From Roseovarius marisflavi (GTDB lineage: Bacteria; Pseudomonadota; Alphaproteobacteria; Rhodobacterales; Rhodobacteraceae), in contig NZ_FRBN01000010.1 of assembly GCF_900142625.1 (NCBI RefSeq), forward strand, positions 1 through 64,000: DNA of 64,000 bases, in the 5' to 3' direction. Each line of letters opens with the position of its first letter. Position 1 is the first letter of the stretch. The translations under genes were made by a program, and so were the position numbers. Positions 47,901-55,342 of the stretch are shown piece by piece. The notes under the pieces are model-generated. The model saw only the letters and a program-made list of their open reading frames with translations. It searched no databases and had not been told where the DNA came from.

Positions 47901-48401
47901 GAGGGCCTCTCGGAAGCCGATGAACAATGGGCGCCGCAGATCAATCTTGGCGTGCCGGTTCTGATCCCCGAGGCCTTTGTGCCCGATCTTGATGTGCGCC
48001 TCGGGCTTTATCGCCGCCTCAGCGGGTTGGAGACCAAGGTCGAGCTTGAAGGCTTCGCCGCCGAGTTGATCGACCGCTTCGGCAAGCTGCCGCGCGAGGT
48101 CAACATGCTGATGCTGGTGGTGCGCATCAAGGCGATGTGCAAACGCGCCGGGATTGCCAAGCTTGACGGCGGCCCCAAGGGCGCGACGATCCAGTTTCAC
48201 AACGACAAGTTCGCCTCGCCGCAGGGGCTTGTCGAGTTCATCAGCGATCAGCGTGGCTTGGCCAAGGTGCGCGACAACAAGATCGTCGTGCGCCGTGACT
48301 GGAAGGGCGAAACCGACCGTATCAAGGGCGCCTTTGCGATTGCCCGCGATCTGGCGGAAAAGGTCATCGCGGAAAAGAAACGGGCCTCAGCGAAGGTATG
48401 A
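44940..48401 (+). CDS. mfd: transcription-repair coupling factor
   Basis: A 1153-residue DNA translocase that releases stalled RNA polymerase and recruits UvrA. The UvrB-like N-terminal part (1-450) is followed by the RNA-polymerase-interaction domain (D-L-V-V-H-V-D-H-G-I-G-R-Y near 480), then RecG-like motor motifs: Walker A G-D-V-G-F-G-K-T-E near 620, D-E-E-Q-R-F-G near 723 and T-A-T-P-I-P-R-T-L near 750. The C-terminal TRCF domain is complete. A frame of 1198 codons on the other strand is a shadow. Confidence 0.97.
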   Translation: MTSATHITVGGAPEGFDAALLLNEVEKTGAPLLHVARDDKRMAAMAAALRFFAPDMPVVTFPGWDCLPYDRVSPNADISATRMATLAGLVHGMPERFVLLTTLNAASQFLPAREVLRDAAFSARVGERVDEAALRNFLVRMGFTQAPTVTEPGDYALRGGIIDIFPPGEGGPVRLDLFGDILDGARRFDPATQRTTEKLDLIELAPVSEVILDEPAIRRFRQNYRIEFGAAGTDDPLYEAVSAGRKHAGVEHWLPFFHDRLETLFDYLPEATISLDDQVTPTRLARWDSIADQYETRHLALSQKSRGDTVYKPVPPGLLYLDDAAWVKATYARRVLQLVPLPQATGPGVIDAGGRIGRNFAPERQQENINLFSALKDHVEAKLAKGSVLVASYSEGARERLEGLLEDEGLIGAVTVTDARRIGKRGLHLAVWPLEHGFEAPDLTVIAEQDVLGERLIRSAGRRRKAENFLTEAQSLSAGDLVVHVDHGIGRYLGLEVITAAGAAHECLVLEYAETAKLYLPVENIELLSKYGHDDGLLDRLGGGAWQAKKARLKERIREMAERLIRVAAERALRRAPAIEAEHHAWEAFAARFPYQETDDQLAAISDVMSDLESGRPMDRLICGDVGFGKTEVAMRAAFVAAMSGLQVAVVAPTTLLARQHYQEFAKRFRGFPVSVRPLSRFVSASEAAKTREAMAKGTVEIVIGTHALLAKAIRFHNLGLLIIDEEQRFGVTHKERLKQLRSDVHVLTLTATPIPRTLQLSLSGVRDLSIIGTPPVDRLSIRTYVSEFDSVTIREALLREHYRGGQSFYVVPRISDLPEIEEFLSTQMPELTYVIAHGQMAAGELDDRMNAFYDGKYDVLVATTIVESGLDIPTANTMIIHRADMFGLSQLYQIRGRVGRSKTRAYAYLTTKPRAPLTPGAEKRLRVLGSLDTLGAGFTLASQDLDIRGAGNLLGEEQSGQMRDVGYELYQSMLEEAIAKIRSGQMEGLSEADEQWAPQINLGVPVLIPEAFVPDLDVRLGLYRRLSGLETKVELEGFAAELIDRFGKLPREVNMLMLVVRIKAMCKRAGIAKLDGGPKGATIQFHNDKFASPQGLVEFISDQRGLAKVRDNKIVVRRDWKGETDRIKGAFAIARDLAEKVIAEKKRASAKV

Positions 48402-48410
48402 GGCCGGGCA

Positions 48411-48470
48411 GGGGGCGCTGCCCCCATCGCGTGCCGCGAGTCCCCCGGGATATTTTCAGCAAGAAGAAAC
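48411..48470. repeat. Rhodobacteraceae-type intergenic repeat after mfd
   Basis: GGGGGC-gct-GCCCCC forms a hairpin at 48411-48425, followed by the phrase tcccccgggatattttcagc near 48450-48470. This combination (G-run hairpin plus C5GGGATATTTT) is, from memory, a frequent element after genes in this family. A shorter related phrase, gcgagtatttgggg, occurs at about 32197. Confidence 0.35.
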
Positions 48471-48530
48471 CGGCTGTTGTGCTCTGGAGGGGGCGGCCCT
48501 AGCCTGTGATCTGACAGAGGGGGACGCGGG

Positions 48531-49928
48531 ATGGATATCACGGGGCGTGAGGCGGGCGATCTGCTGACGATGCTGGAGCGTAAAGAGGTCAGCGCGCAGG
48601 AGTTGATGCGGGCGACTCTTGAGAGGATAGCGGCCAGCAATGGCCCGCTCAATGCGATTGTCGATCTGCGCGATGAAGACGTTTTGATGCAAGAGGCGCG
48701 CGCGGCGGATGCGGCGCCGATGCGCGGCGCGCTACATGGGCTTCCGATGGCGGTTAAGGATCTGGCCAATGTGGCCGGCTTGCCGACCTCGCAGGGCTCG
48801 CCGCTATTTGCCGGGCAGGTGGCGAAGACGGATGATCTGCACGTGGCGCGGATGCGCGCGTCGGGGGCGATTTTTATCGGCAAGACCAACACGCCCGAGT
48901 TTGGGCTTGGCAGCCACACCTTCAACCCGGTGCACGGGGTGACGCGCAACCCCTATAATGCGGCGCGGTCCTGTGGCGGATCGTCGGGCGGGGCGGCTGT
49001 GGCATTGGCGGCGGGCATGCTGAGCCTCGCGGACGGGTCGGACATGATGGGCAGCCTGCGCAATCCGGCGGGATGGTGCAATGTCTATGGCATGCGCCCA
49101 AGCTGGTCTCTGGTTCCGAGCGAGCCGCGTGCCGACACGTTTTTGCATCAGCTTTCAACCAACGGCCCGATGGCGCGCAGCCCGCGCGACATGGCGCGGT
49201 TATTGGCCGTGATGGCGGGCCCTGATCCGCGCCAGCCGCATGGCATGCCGGTGCCGGATCTGAGCCATATCAGGCCAGAGGCCAAGGGCGCGCGGATCGG
49301 CTGGCTTGGCAATTGGGGCGGGGCCTTGCCGTTTGAGGCGGGTATTCTGGAGCTATCGGACGAGGCCTTGCGCGTGTTCGAGGGGCTTGGCGTGACAATC
49401 GAGCCGGTGCAGCCGCCGTTCAGCCGCGACGCGCTTTGGCAAAGCTGGGTCACCCTGCGCCACTGGGCGGTGTCGGCCAATCTGTCGCCGCTGCTGGAGA
49501 GTGGGCGCTTGAAGTCCGAGGCGATCTGGGAGGTGGAAGAGGGCCAACGGTTGAGCGCGCTGGAGGTGCATAAGGCGAGCGTCATCCGCAGCGGATGGTT
49601 TGCCGCCGCCGCGCGGTTGTTTGAGACATACGAGGCACTGGTTCTGCCGACGGCGCAGGTCTGGCCGTTTCCGGCCGATTGGACCTATCCCAAAGAGATC
49701 GCGGGCCACCAGATGGATACCTATCACCGCTGGATGGAGGTCGTGGTGCCGGCTTCATTGGCGGGCCTGCCTGCGGTTGCGGTGCCCGCGGGATTTGGCA
49801 CAGATGGCCTTCCGATGGGGATTCAGCTTATCGGGCGGCGCGGCGGTGATGCGCGCTTGTTGGAACTGGCGCAGGCCTATCACGAGGCGACGCTTTGGCC
49901 GACAAGGCGGCCCCCTGTGCTAAGCTGA
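48531..49928 (+). CDS. amidase (GatA/amidase-signature family)
   Basis: A 465-residue hydrolase. The Ser-cisSer-Lys triad is visible: Lys in M-A-V-K-D-L-A near 75, cis-Ser in C-G-G-S-S-G-G-A-A-V-A near 147, nucleophile in D-M-M-G-S-L-R-N-P-A near 172. The canonical G-S-D-T-G-G-S is altered to G-S-D-M-M-G-S, as in non-GatA amidases. No gatB/gatC partners are present, so an ordinary amidase is more likely than the transamidation subunit. Substrate unknown. Confidence 0.9.
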   Translation: MDITGREAGDLLTMLERKEVSAQELMRATLERIAASNGPLNAIVDLRDEDVLMQEARAADAAPMRGALHGLPMAVKDLANVAGLPTSQGSPLFAGQVAKTDDLHVARMRASGAIFIGKTNTPEFGLGSHTFNPVHGVTRNPYNAARSCGGSSGGAAVALAAGMLSLADGSDMMGSLRNPAGWCNVYGMRPSWSLVPSEPRADTFLHQLSTNGPMARSPRDMARLLAVMAGPDPRQPHGMPVPDLSHIRPEAKGARIGWLGNWGGALPFEAGILELSDEALRVFEGLGVTIEPVQPPFSRDALWQSWVTLRHWAVSANLSPLLESGRLKSEAIWEVEEGQRLSALEVHKASVIRSGWFAAAARLFETYEALVLPTAQVWPFPADWTYPKEIAGHQMDTYHRWMEVVVPASLAGLPAVAVPAGFGTDGLPMGIQLIGRRGGDARLLELAQAYHEATLWPTRRPPVLS

Positions 49929-49997
49929 GTTTGAGTTACATCTTTGCGGCGGGTGCGGCCTTGGCTAACCTCAGCCAAAATCGGGAGAGATATTGAG

Positions 49998-50810
49998 ATG
50001 CCAGCCAATGAGATCAAGCCGCTTGGGCGTACCGAGATGGGCGAGGTGCGTTTTGCCATGCTGGGCGAAGCGCTTCGCCGGGGGTGGGGGGACATGCGGC
50101 GTGCGCCGGGGTATGCAATTGTTTTTGCAGGCGTATATGTGGCTGTGGGGCTTGTCATGGCCGGGGTTACCTGGAGCACGGGAAAAAGTTATTGGCTTAT
50201 CTTCGCGGCCGTTGGCTTTCCTTTGATCGGACCTTTTGCCGCCGTTGGGTTTTACGAGGTCAGTCATCGCCTTGAGCAAGGGCGCGCGCTTGTGCCCTCG
50301 GAGGTGATGGGCGTGATCGCCCATCAGCGGCGGCGTCAGTTGCCGTCGATCTGTGCGATCATTATCATGGTGTTCCTGTTCTGGTTCTTTCTGGCGCATA
50401 TGATTTTTGCCCTGTTTCTGGGGCTTTCGAAGATGACGAATGTGTCGTCGTCCTTTGAGGTCTATCTTACGCCAGAGGGTCTTGGCATGCTCACAGTCGG
50501 CACGGCCGTGGGCGCGGTTTTCGCGCTGTTCATCTATGCGATTACCGTGATTTCCCTGCCGCTTTTGCTGGATCGCGAGGTGGATTTCGTGACCGCGATG
50601 CTGACCAGCCTTGAGGTGGTCCTGCACAATCCGGTGCCGATGCTGGCCTGGGGCGTGATGATTGCGGTGCTGACCTTTCTCGCCTTGCTTCCGGGGTTTT
50701 TGGGGCTGTTTATCGTGCTACCCTTGTTGGGGCATGCCACATGGCATCTTTACCGGCTGATCTGTGCGGCAGGGGAGGTCGCCGACCAGTCAGCGGTCAG
50801 CGGCTCATAA
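49998..50810 (+). CDS. DUF2189 membrane protein
   Basis: A 270-residue inner-membrane protein with about six hydrophobic segments, starting near residue 38 (I-V-F-A-G-V-Y-V-A-V-G-L). A DUF2189 core is suggested by L-G-E-A-L-R-R-G-W-G-D-M at the start, F-P-L-I-G-P-F-A-A-V-G-F-Y-E-V-S-R/H-R and W-G-V-M-I-A-V. ATG 49998 has GGAGAG upstream and is preferred to an earlier GTG-like opening. Function unknown. Confidence 0.82.
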   Translation: MPANEIKPLGRTEMGEVRFAMLGEALRRGWGDMRRAPGYAIVFAGVYVAVGLVMAGVTWSTGKSYWLIFAAVGFPLIGPFAAVGFYEVSHRLEQGRALVPSEVMGVIAHQRRRQLPSICAIIIMVFLFWFFLAHMIFALFLGLSKMTNVSSSFEVYLTPEGLGMLTVGTAVGAVFALFIYAITVISLPLLLDREVDFVTAMLTSLEVVLHNPVPMLAWGVMIAVLTFLALLPGFLGLFIVLPLLGHATWHLYRLICAAGEVADQSAVSGS

Positions 50811-50870
50811 ACCGACGCGAAAGACATGCGGACCCAAGAAAATGCGGCGAATTTTCTTGGGCGGCAGGCG

Positions 50871-51083
50871 TCAGGCCTCGCGCCCGTGGCGTTTGAGGCG
50901 CGCATGCAGATCGCGCGCCTGTGGGGCCCCTGCCTCAAGCGCAAACACATAGGCATGGGTCAGGAAAAAGCAGGCCGCATCAAGATCATTCGCACTCTCG
51001 GCCGCCGCTGCATAGAGCGAGATCAGAGCCATCTGATCCCGCGCCTCATGGGCCGCCAACATCTGGTCGTGCAGATCGCTCAT
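50871..51083 (-). CDS. small helical hypothetical protein
   Basis: A 70-residue protein: M-S-D-L-H-D-Q-M-L-A-A-H-E-A-R-D, then Y-A-A-A-A-E-S-A-N-D-L-D-A-A-C-F-F-L-T-H, a TPR-like pair of helices. The start overlaps the Rieske oxygenase stop (ATGA), so it is translationally coupled to that enzyme and may assist it. Confidence 0.7.
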   Translation of the reverse strand: MSDLHDQMLAAHEARDQMALISLYAAAAESANDLDAACFFLTHAYVFALEAGAPQARDLHARLKRHGREA

Positions 51084-52237
51084 TCGGCCGCCTTCGCCAT
51101 CCCGCGATGCGTGCCGACCTTGCTTGCCACCCAGTGGTGAAAGCAATGCGTCGGGCTATCCATCACTGGTGAGAACCGACCGCCATCAAAATAGGTCGCA
51201 TGGCGCCCCTTTTGCATGCCCTCGACAACAAATATGTCTTCCTCGAACACGGTTTTCCAAAGCTGGGTATTGCGCGCGCGCAGGCCCTCATCGCTATCGG
51301 GCACCGAGTAATAAAGGTGAATATGCTCGACAGTGCGATCCGTTGCCTTGGGTTCCAGAATGATCGCGAAGGCATGATCGCGATGCACACCGAGAAGAAC
51401 ATTCGGATAGGCCGCGATATATTCGGCCTGTTCGTTCCACTTGCTACCAACCTCTTCGAAATCGGGAAATGTCTCGCCGTTCTCGTTTGTAAGCTGGCGG
51501 TAAACCATCGTGCCCTGACCGGAAAACGCGCCGGGCTTTTCGATGTGATAATGATCCTCTAGCTTGGAATAGCTGTTAAGGCCGGGATGTACCCAGGGCA
51601 GGTGATAGCTCTCGCAGTAATTTTCGACCGCCAGCTTCCAGTTGGTGTTGACCTCAAGTTCAAACCGGCTGTCATGGCCGCCGTGATAGATCGGCAGGTC
51701 AAACTCTTTCCAGCGCTCGATAATATCCGACATCGCCTCTTCAAAGGCGGGCGCGTCACCAGACACGTTGATCCAGACCACGTCGCGCCAGATATGACTG
51801 CGCACCTCGTTAAGGCCAAGCTCGTCGCGCTTGATCGCGTCGTGGGTGTTATGGCCGGGGCCCCCCACATGCGGCGTGCTCACGAGGTTGCCCTTGGTCG
51901 AATAGCACCATGAATGATAGGGGCAGCGAATGGCGCCTTCGATCTTGCGCGGCTCTTCCACAAGGATCATGCCGCGATGGCGACAGATATTCTGAAACAC
52001 CCGCACATCGCCATCCTTGTCGCGGATCAGCAGAAGCGGCATGCCGAGAAACTCCACCGGCTTGGCATCGCCCGGTTCCGGCACATCGGCGCCCACCGCA
52101 AGCCCGGCCCATTGCGAGAACAAAAGCGCGTGCTTTTCTTCTTCGAACACTGCGGGATCAATGTAATGCGCGTTGGGCAGGCCATTGGCCGTATCGACAC
52201 TGGCGCTTACGTTTGACAGATCAGTCAACTGAGTCAT
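51080..52237 (-). CDS. Rieske non-heme iron oxygenase, alpha subunit
   Basis: A 385-residue ring-hydroxylating-type oxygenase. The Rieske [2Fe-2S] ligands are C-R-H-R-G near 88 and C-P-Y-H-S-W near 107; the mononuclear iron ligands are in E-N-Y-C-E-S-Y-H-L-P-W-V-H near 210. The short form and aliphatic surroundings suggest a quaternary-amine (carnitine or glycine-betaine type) oxygenase rather than an aromatic one, but the substrate is not decided. GGAGAT precedes ATG 52237. No reductase subunit is adjacent. Confidence 0.9.
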   Translation of the reverse strand: MTQLTDLSNVSASVDTANGLPNAHYIDPAVFEEEKHALLFSQWAGLAVGADVPEPGDAKPVEFLGMPLLLIRDKDGDVRVFQNICRHRGMILVEEPRKIEGAIRCPYHSWCYSTKGNLVSTPHVGGPGHNTHDAIKRDELGLNEVRSHIWRDVVWINVSGDAPAFEEAMSDIIERWKEFDLPIYHGGHDSRFELEVNTNWKLAVENYCESYHLPWVHPGLNSYSKLEDHYHIEKPGAFSGQGTMVYRQLTNENGETFPDFEEVGSKWNEQAEYIAAYPNVLLGVHRDHAFAIILEPKATDRTVEHIHLYYSVPDSDEGLRARNTQLWKTVFEEDIFVVEGMQKGRHATYFDGGRFSPVMDSPTHCFHHWVASKVGTHRGMAKAAE

Positions 52238-52418
52238 TTTGGATCTCCGGGTCAATCATTGGCAAAACGATTGCGCGGATGGATCCCAAGTGTTCGCCTG
52301 TCTGCGACCCGAATTTCCTCAAGGCGACAAATTTAGCGGGCCCAGGGGCAAAACCCGACCCTGCCTGAGAAAAGCGGGGCCCGAAGACCCCGCTTTTGCT
52401 ATGTCATGATGAGTCGGT

Positions 52419-52979
52419 TCAGAGGCCGCGGGGCAGGGCGGCGACGCCGGTGCGCGCGATCTCGATCAGGCCAAGCGGACGCATCAATTCGGCAAAGGCG
52501 TCGATCTTGTCCGGCGCGCCGGTGATTTCAAAGACGAAACTGTTGAGCGTGCTGTCGACCACATTGGCGCGGAAGATATCCGCAAGCCTTAGCGCCTCGA
52601 CGCGTTTGTCACCCTCGCCCTCGACCTTGAGAAGGGCCAGCTCGCGTTCGACGGCAGGGCCCTCGACGGTGAGGTCATGCACCGCATGCACCGGCACGAT
52701 GCGGCCAAGCTGGGCCTTGATCTGTTCGATCACCTGCGGCGTGCCGGTGGTGACGATGGTGATCCGGCTGGTATGGCCGGTGTGATCGACCTCGGCCACT
52801 GTCAGGCTTTCGATGTTATAGCCGCGCCCGGAAAACAGCCCGATCACCCGCGCCAGAACGCCGGGCTCGTTATCGACAAGGACGGCCAGCGTGTGACGCT
52901 CGGTGGTGTCCGAAAAGTTTGGCCGCAGATTATAGGCCGAATGTTTGTTCGAGCCCTTCTTGATGTGCAGTGGTGACAT
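52419..52979 (-). CDS. ilvH: acetolactate synthase small subunit
   Basis: A 186-residue regulatory subunit of acetohydroxyacid synthase, mediating valine feedback. The ACT domain has H-T-L-A-V-L-V-D-N-E-P-G-V-L-A-R-V-I-G-L-F-S-G-R-G-Y-N-I with the usual glycines; the C-terminal domain starts near residue 105. AAAGGAA precedes the ATG. Follows ilvI on the same strand, about 80 bases downstream, so both fall under the leader attenuator. Confidence 0.95.
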   Translation of the reverse strand: MSPLHIKKGSNKHSAYNLRPNFSDTTERHTLAVLVDNEPGVLARVIGLFSGRGYNIESLTVAEVDHTGHTSRITIVTTGTPQVIEQIKAQLGRIVPVHAVHDLTVEGPAVERELALLKVEGEGDKRVEALRLADIFRANVVDSTLNSFVFEITGAPDKIDAFAELMRPLGLIEIARTGVAALPRGL

Positions 52980-53060
52980 ATCGTTTTTCCTTTGTTCCGG
53001 TGGCCTGGCGCCGGAATTTTCAAAAAATTCCGGACCGTTTTCTTTAAAAGAAAACGGGTG

Positions 53061-54815
53061 TCACACCAGCACCGCGCCTGTTGATCCGATTGCGCCCTTG
53101 GTCGAGGCGTCACCCAGAAGCATCTTGTTGTGCGGCTCGCCCGACGGGATCATCGGGAAACAGTTTTCATGCTTTTCCACCAGACAATCAAAGATCACCG
53201 GCCCGTCGTGATTGATCATTTCCATGATCGCGTCATCAAGATCGGCGGGGTCCTTGCAGATGATGCCCTTGGCGCCGAACGCCTCTGCCAGCTTGACAAA
53301 ATCAGGCAGCGATTCCGACCAGCTTGAGGAATAGCGCTCGCCATGCAGCAATTGTTGCCACTGGCGCACCATGCCAAGGCGTTCGTTGTTGAGGATGAAC
53401 TGTTTCACCGGAAGCTTGTATTGCATCGCGGTGCCCATTTCCTGCATATTCATCAGCCACGACGCCTCGCCTGCGACGTTGATCACAAGCGCGTCGGGGT
53501 GCGCCATCTGCACCCCGATCGAGGCCGGAAAACCATAGCCCATGGTGCCAAGCCCACCGGAGGTCATCCAGCGGTTGGGATCGTTGAAGCCAAGATACTG
53601 CGCCGCCCACATCTGATGCTGGCCCACTTCGGTACAGATATAGCGATCATGATCCTTGGTCAGCGCCTCAAGCCGCGCGAGGGCATGCTGCGGCTTGATC
53701 ACCGCGCCCTTTTGCTCGAAGCGCAGGCAATCGACCTTTTTCCACTCGGCGATCTTGGCGCTCCATTTCTGGATGCCCTCGCGGTTGACCTTGCGGCCGC
53801 GTGATTTCCAGACCTGGAGAAGATCTTCAAGCACATGGGCGATATCGCCGACAATCGGGATATCGGTCTTGATCACCTTGTTGATCGAGCTGGGATCAAT
53901 GTCGATATGCGCCTTGATCGAATCCGGGCTGAACGCGTCCAGGCGCCCGGTGATCCGGTCGTCGAAGCGCGCCCCGATATTGATCATCAGATCGCAACCG
54001 TGCATCGCCATGTTGGCCTCGTAGAGACCGTGCATGCCCAACATGCCCAGCCAATGTTCGCCATTCGCCGGATAGGCGCCAAGGCCCATCAGGGTGCTGG
54101 TGATCGGAATGCCGGTCGCCTCGACCAACTCGCGCAAAAGCTGGCTTGCGGCGGGGCCGGAGTTGATCACGCCGCCGCCGGTATAAAACACCGGCCGCTT
54201 GGCGGTTTCCATCGCCGCCACCAGATCAGTGATCGACTGCATGTCGCCCTTGACCTGCGGCTGATAATGGCTGGTGCGGGCCTTTTGCGGCGGGGTGTAC
54301 TCGGCGCTGGCGAATTGCACGTCCTTGGGGATATCGACCAGAACCGGGCCGGGGCGACCGCTTGTCGCCACGTGAAACGCCTGATGCAGAACGTTCGACA
54401 GGTCCTTGGTGTCATTCACCAGCCAGTTGTGCTTGGTGCAGGGGCGGGTGATGCCAACGGTATCGGCCTCCTGAAAGGCATCGGTGCCGATCATGAAGGT
54501 CGGCACCTGGCCGGTCAGAACGATGATCGGAATGCTGTCCATCAACGCGTCCGTAAGGCCGGTCACCGCATTGGTGGCACCGGGCCCCGAGGTCACAAGC
54601 ACAACGCCCGGCTTGCCGCTTGAACGGGCATAGCCTTCGGCGGCATGAACCGCGCCCTGTTCGTGGCGCACGAGGATATGCTGGATGTCGTTTTGCTGAA
54701 ACACCTCGTCATAAATCGGGAGCACAGCCCCTCCGGGATAGCCAAAGACGACGTCCACGCCCTGATCCTTGAGGGCCTGAACCACCATTTTCGCTCCGGT
54801 CATCTGACGTGTCAT
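53061..54815 (-). CDS. ilvI: acetolactate synthase large subunit
   Basis: A 584-residue thiamine-diphosphate and FAD enzyme catalysing the first common step of valine, leucine and isoleucine synthesis. The catalytic Glu region is F-G-Y-P-G-G-A-V-L-P-I-Y-D-E at the N-terminus, then R-H-E-Q-G-A-V-H-A-A-E-G-Y-A-R near 52 and the TPP motif G-L-G-T-M-G-Y-G-F-P-A near 420. GGAG precedes the ATG. First gene of the ilvIH operon, 38 bases after the leader terminator. Large-subunit naming as ilvB or ilvI is interchangeable here. Confidence 0.96.
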   Translation of the reverse strand: MTRQMTGAKMVVQALKDQGVDVVFGYPGGAVLPIYDEVFQQNDIQHILVRHEQGAVHAAEGYARSSGKPGVVLVTSGPGATNAVTGLTDALMDSIPIIVLTGQVPTFMIGTDAFQEADTVGITRPCTKHNWLVNDTKDLSNVLHQAFHVATSGRPGPVLVDIPKDVQFASAEYTPPQKARTSHYQPQVKGDMQSITDLVAAMETAKRPVFYTGGGVINSGPAASQLLRELVEATGIPITSTLMGLGAYPANGEHWLGMLGMHGLYEANMAMHGCDLMINIGARFDDRITGRLDAFSPDSIKAHIDIDPSSINKVIKTDIPIVGDIAHVLEDLLQVWKSRGRKVNREGIQKWSAKIAEWKKVDCLRFEQKGAVIKPQHALARLEALTKDHDRYICTEVGQHQMWAAQYLGFNDPNRWMTSGGLGTMGYGFPASIGVQMAHPDALVINVAGEASWLMNMQEMGTAMQYKLPVKQFILNNERLGMVRQWQQLLHGERYSSSWSESLPDFVKLAEAFGAKGIICKDPADLDDAIMEMINHDGPVIFDCLVEKHENCFPMIPSGEPHNKMLLGDASTKGAIGSTGAVLV

Positions 54816-54853
54816 GTGCTTTGCTCCGTATATGACATCAACTCAATTCGCAT

Positions 54854-54881
54854 AAAAAAGCCCCCGGTTTGATCCGGGGGC
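54854..54881 (-). terminator. attenuator terminator of ilvIH
   Basis: An 8-bp stem (gcccccgg at 54860-54867, ccgggggc at 54874-54881, six-base loop) is followed on the minus strand by six U (54859-54854). It lies between the leader peptide stop and the ilvI start. Its 5' arm overlaps the antiterminator segment 54879-54888. Confidence 0.85.
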
Positions 54882-54922
54882 GCATGGGGTTCCATTATGG
54901 GTGCCTTACCGGCCCATGCGCC
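54879..54922 (-). promoter_or_regulatory. ilvIH antiterminator pairing
   Basis: The leader segment at 54922-54913 (GGCGCATGGG, within the Trp-Arg-Met-Gly codons) is perfectly complementary over 10 bp to the segment at 54888-54879 (CCCATGCGCC), whose last three bases are the base of the terminator stem. The two folds exclude each other, as in ribosome-mediated attenuators. Confidence 0.7.
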
Positions 54923-54953
54923 ATTTACCTGACGGTACGACTAGGTTTGCCAT
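54906..54953 (-). CDS. ilvIH leader peptide, 15 residues
   Basis: A 15-codon frame, M-A-N-L-V-V-P-S-G-K-W-R-M-G-R, starts at 54953 with a strong AAAGGAG eight bases upstream. It carries consecutive Leu-Val-Val codons at positions 4-6, products of the pathway it precedes. Codons 11-14 encode the antiterminator strand. A ribosome stalled at codons 4-6 would leave that strand free; one reaching the stop would cover it. Confidence 0.75.
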   Translation of the reverse strand: MANLVVPSGKWRMGR

Positions 54954-54981
54954 GCGGCGACTCCTTTGCTGCGTGTGCGAG

Positions 54982-55010
54982 ACATTATGGCTGGTGACGG
55001 GGGGCGTCAA
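54982..55010 (-). promoter_or_regulatory. sigma-70-type promoter of ilvIH
   Basis: On the minus strand TTGACG (55010-55005) and TAATGT (54987-54982) are 17 bases apart. A transcript starting about seven bases downstream would have a ~20-base untranslated lead before the leader peptide ATG. Confidence 0.7.
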
Positions 55011-55342
55011 CCCGATTTGGCCGATAAAATGTCGCAAAACGGGGTGAAATCTTTGCATTTGTTGCGCGGGCTGGCCGCGATCCGTGATTTTCCGCGCATT
55101 TTTACAGAGCAGGCCCGATTTTTGCCGCAAGAGTCACGGTTTGCGCAGGGTCACGGCGCGGCGTCCAACATGGCGTGTTTTGTACCATACCTCTCGACGT
55201 ATTGCTTTGGATCGCGCGCTGCTGCTGGCTAGGGTCGGGGTACGGGGCGGCATCAAGGGCCGCGGCCCCGCGATAGATTGACCTCAATTGACTGCCGTCA
55301 CGATCAACGACCGGGCGCGCCAGCATTGGACAGGAGAGTGAT
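55011..55342. other. intergenic stretch upstream of ilvIH promoter
   Basis: No gene supported. Short frames on both strands have no motifs. The right end holds the GGAGAG ribosome-binding site and presumably the promoter of the secreted-protein gene at 55343. Confidence 0.4.

Noticed and set aside
44604-48200. 1198-codon open frame on the minus strand
   Set aside because: It is antisense to mfd, whose motifs are unmistakable, and it shows no domain of its own; GC-rich codon bias explains the long stop-free run.
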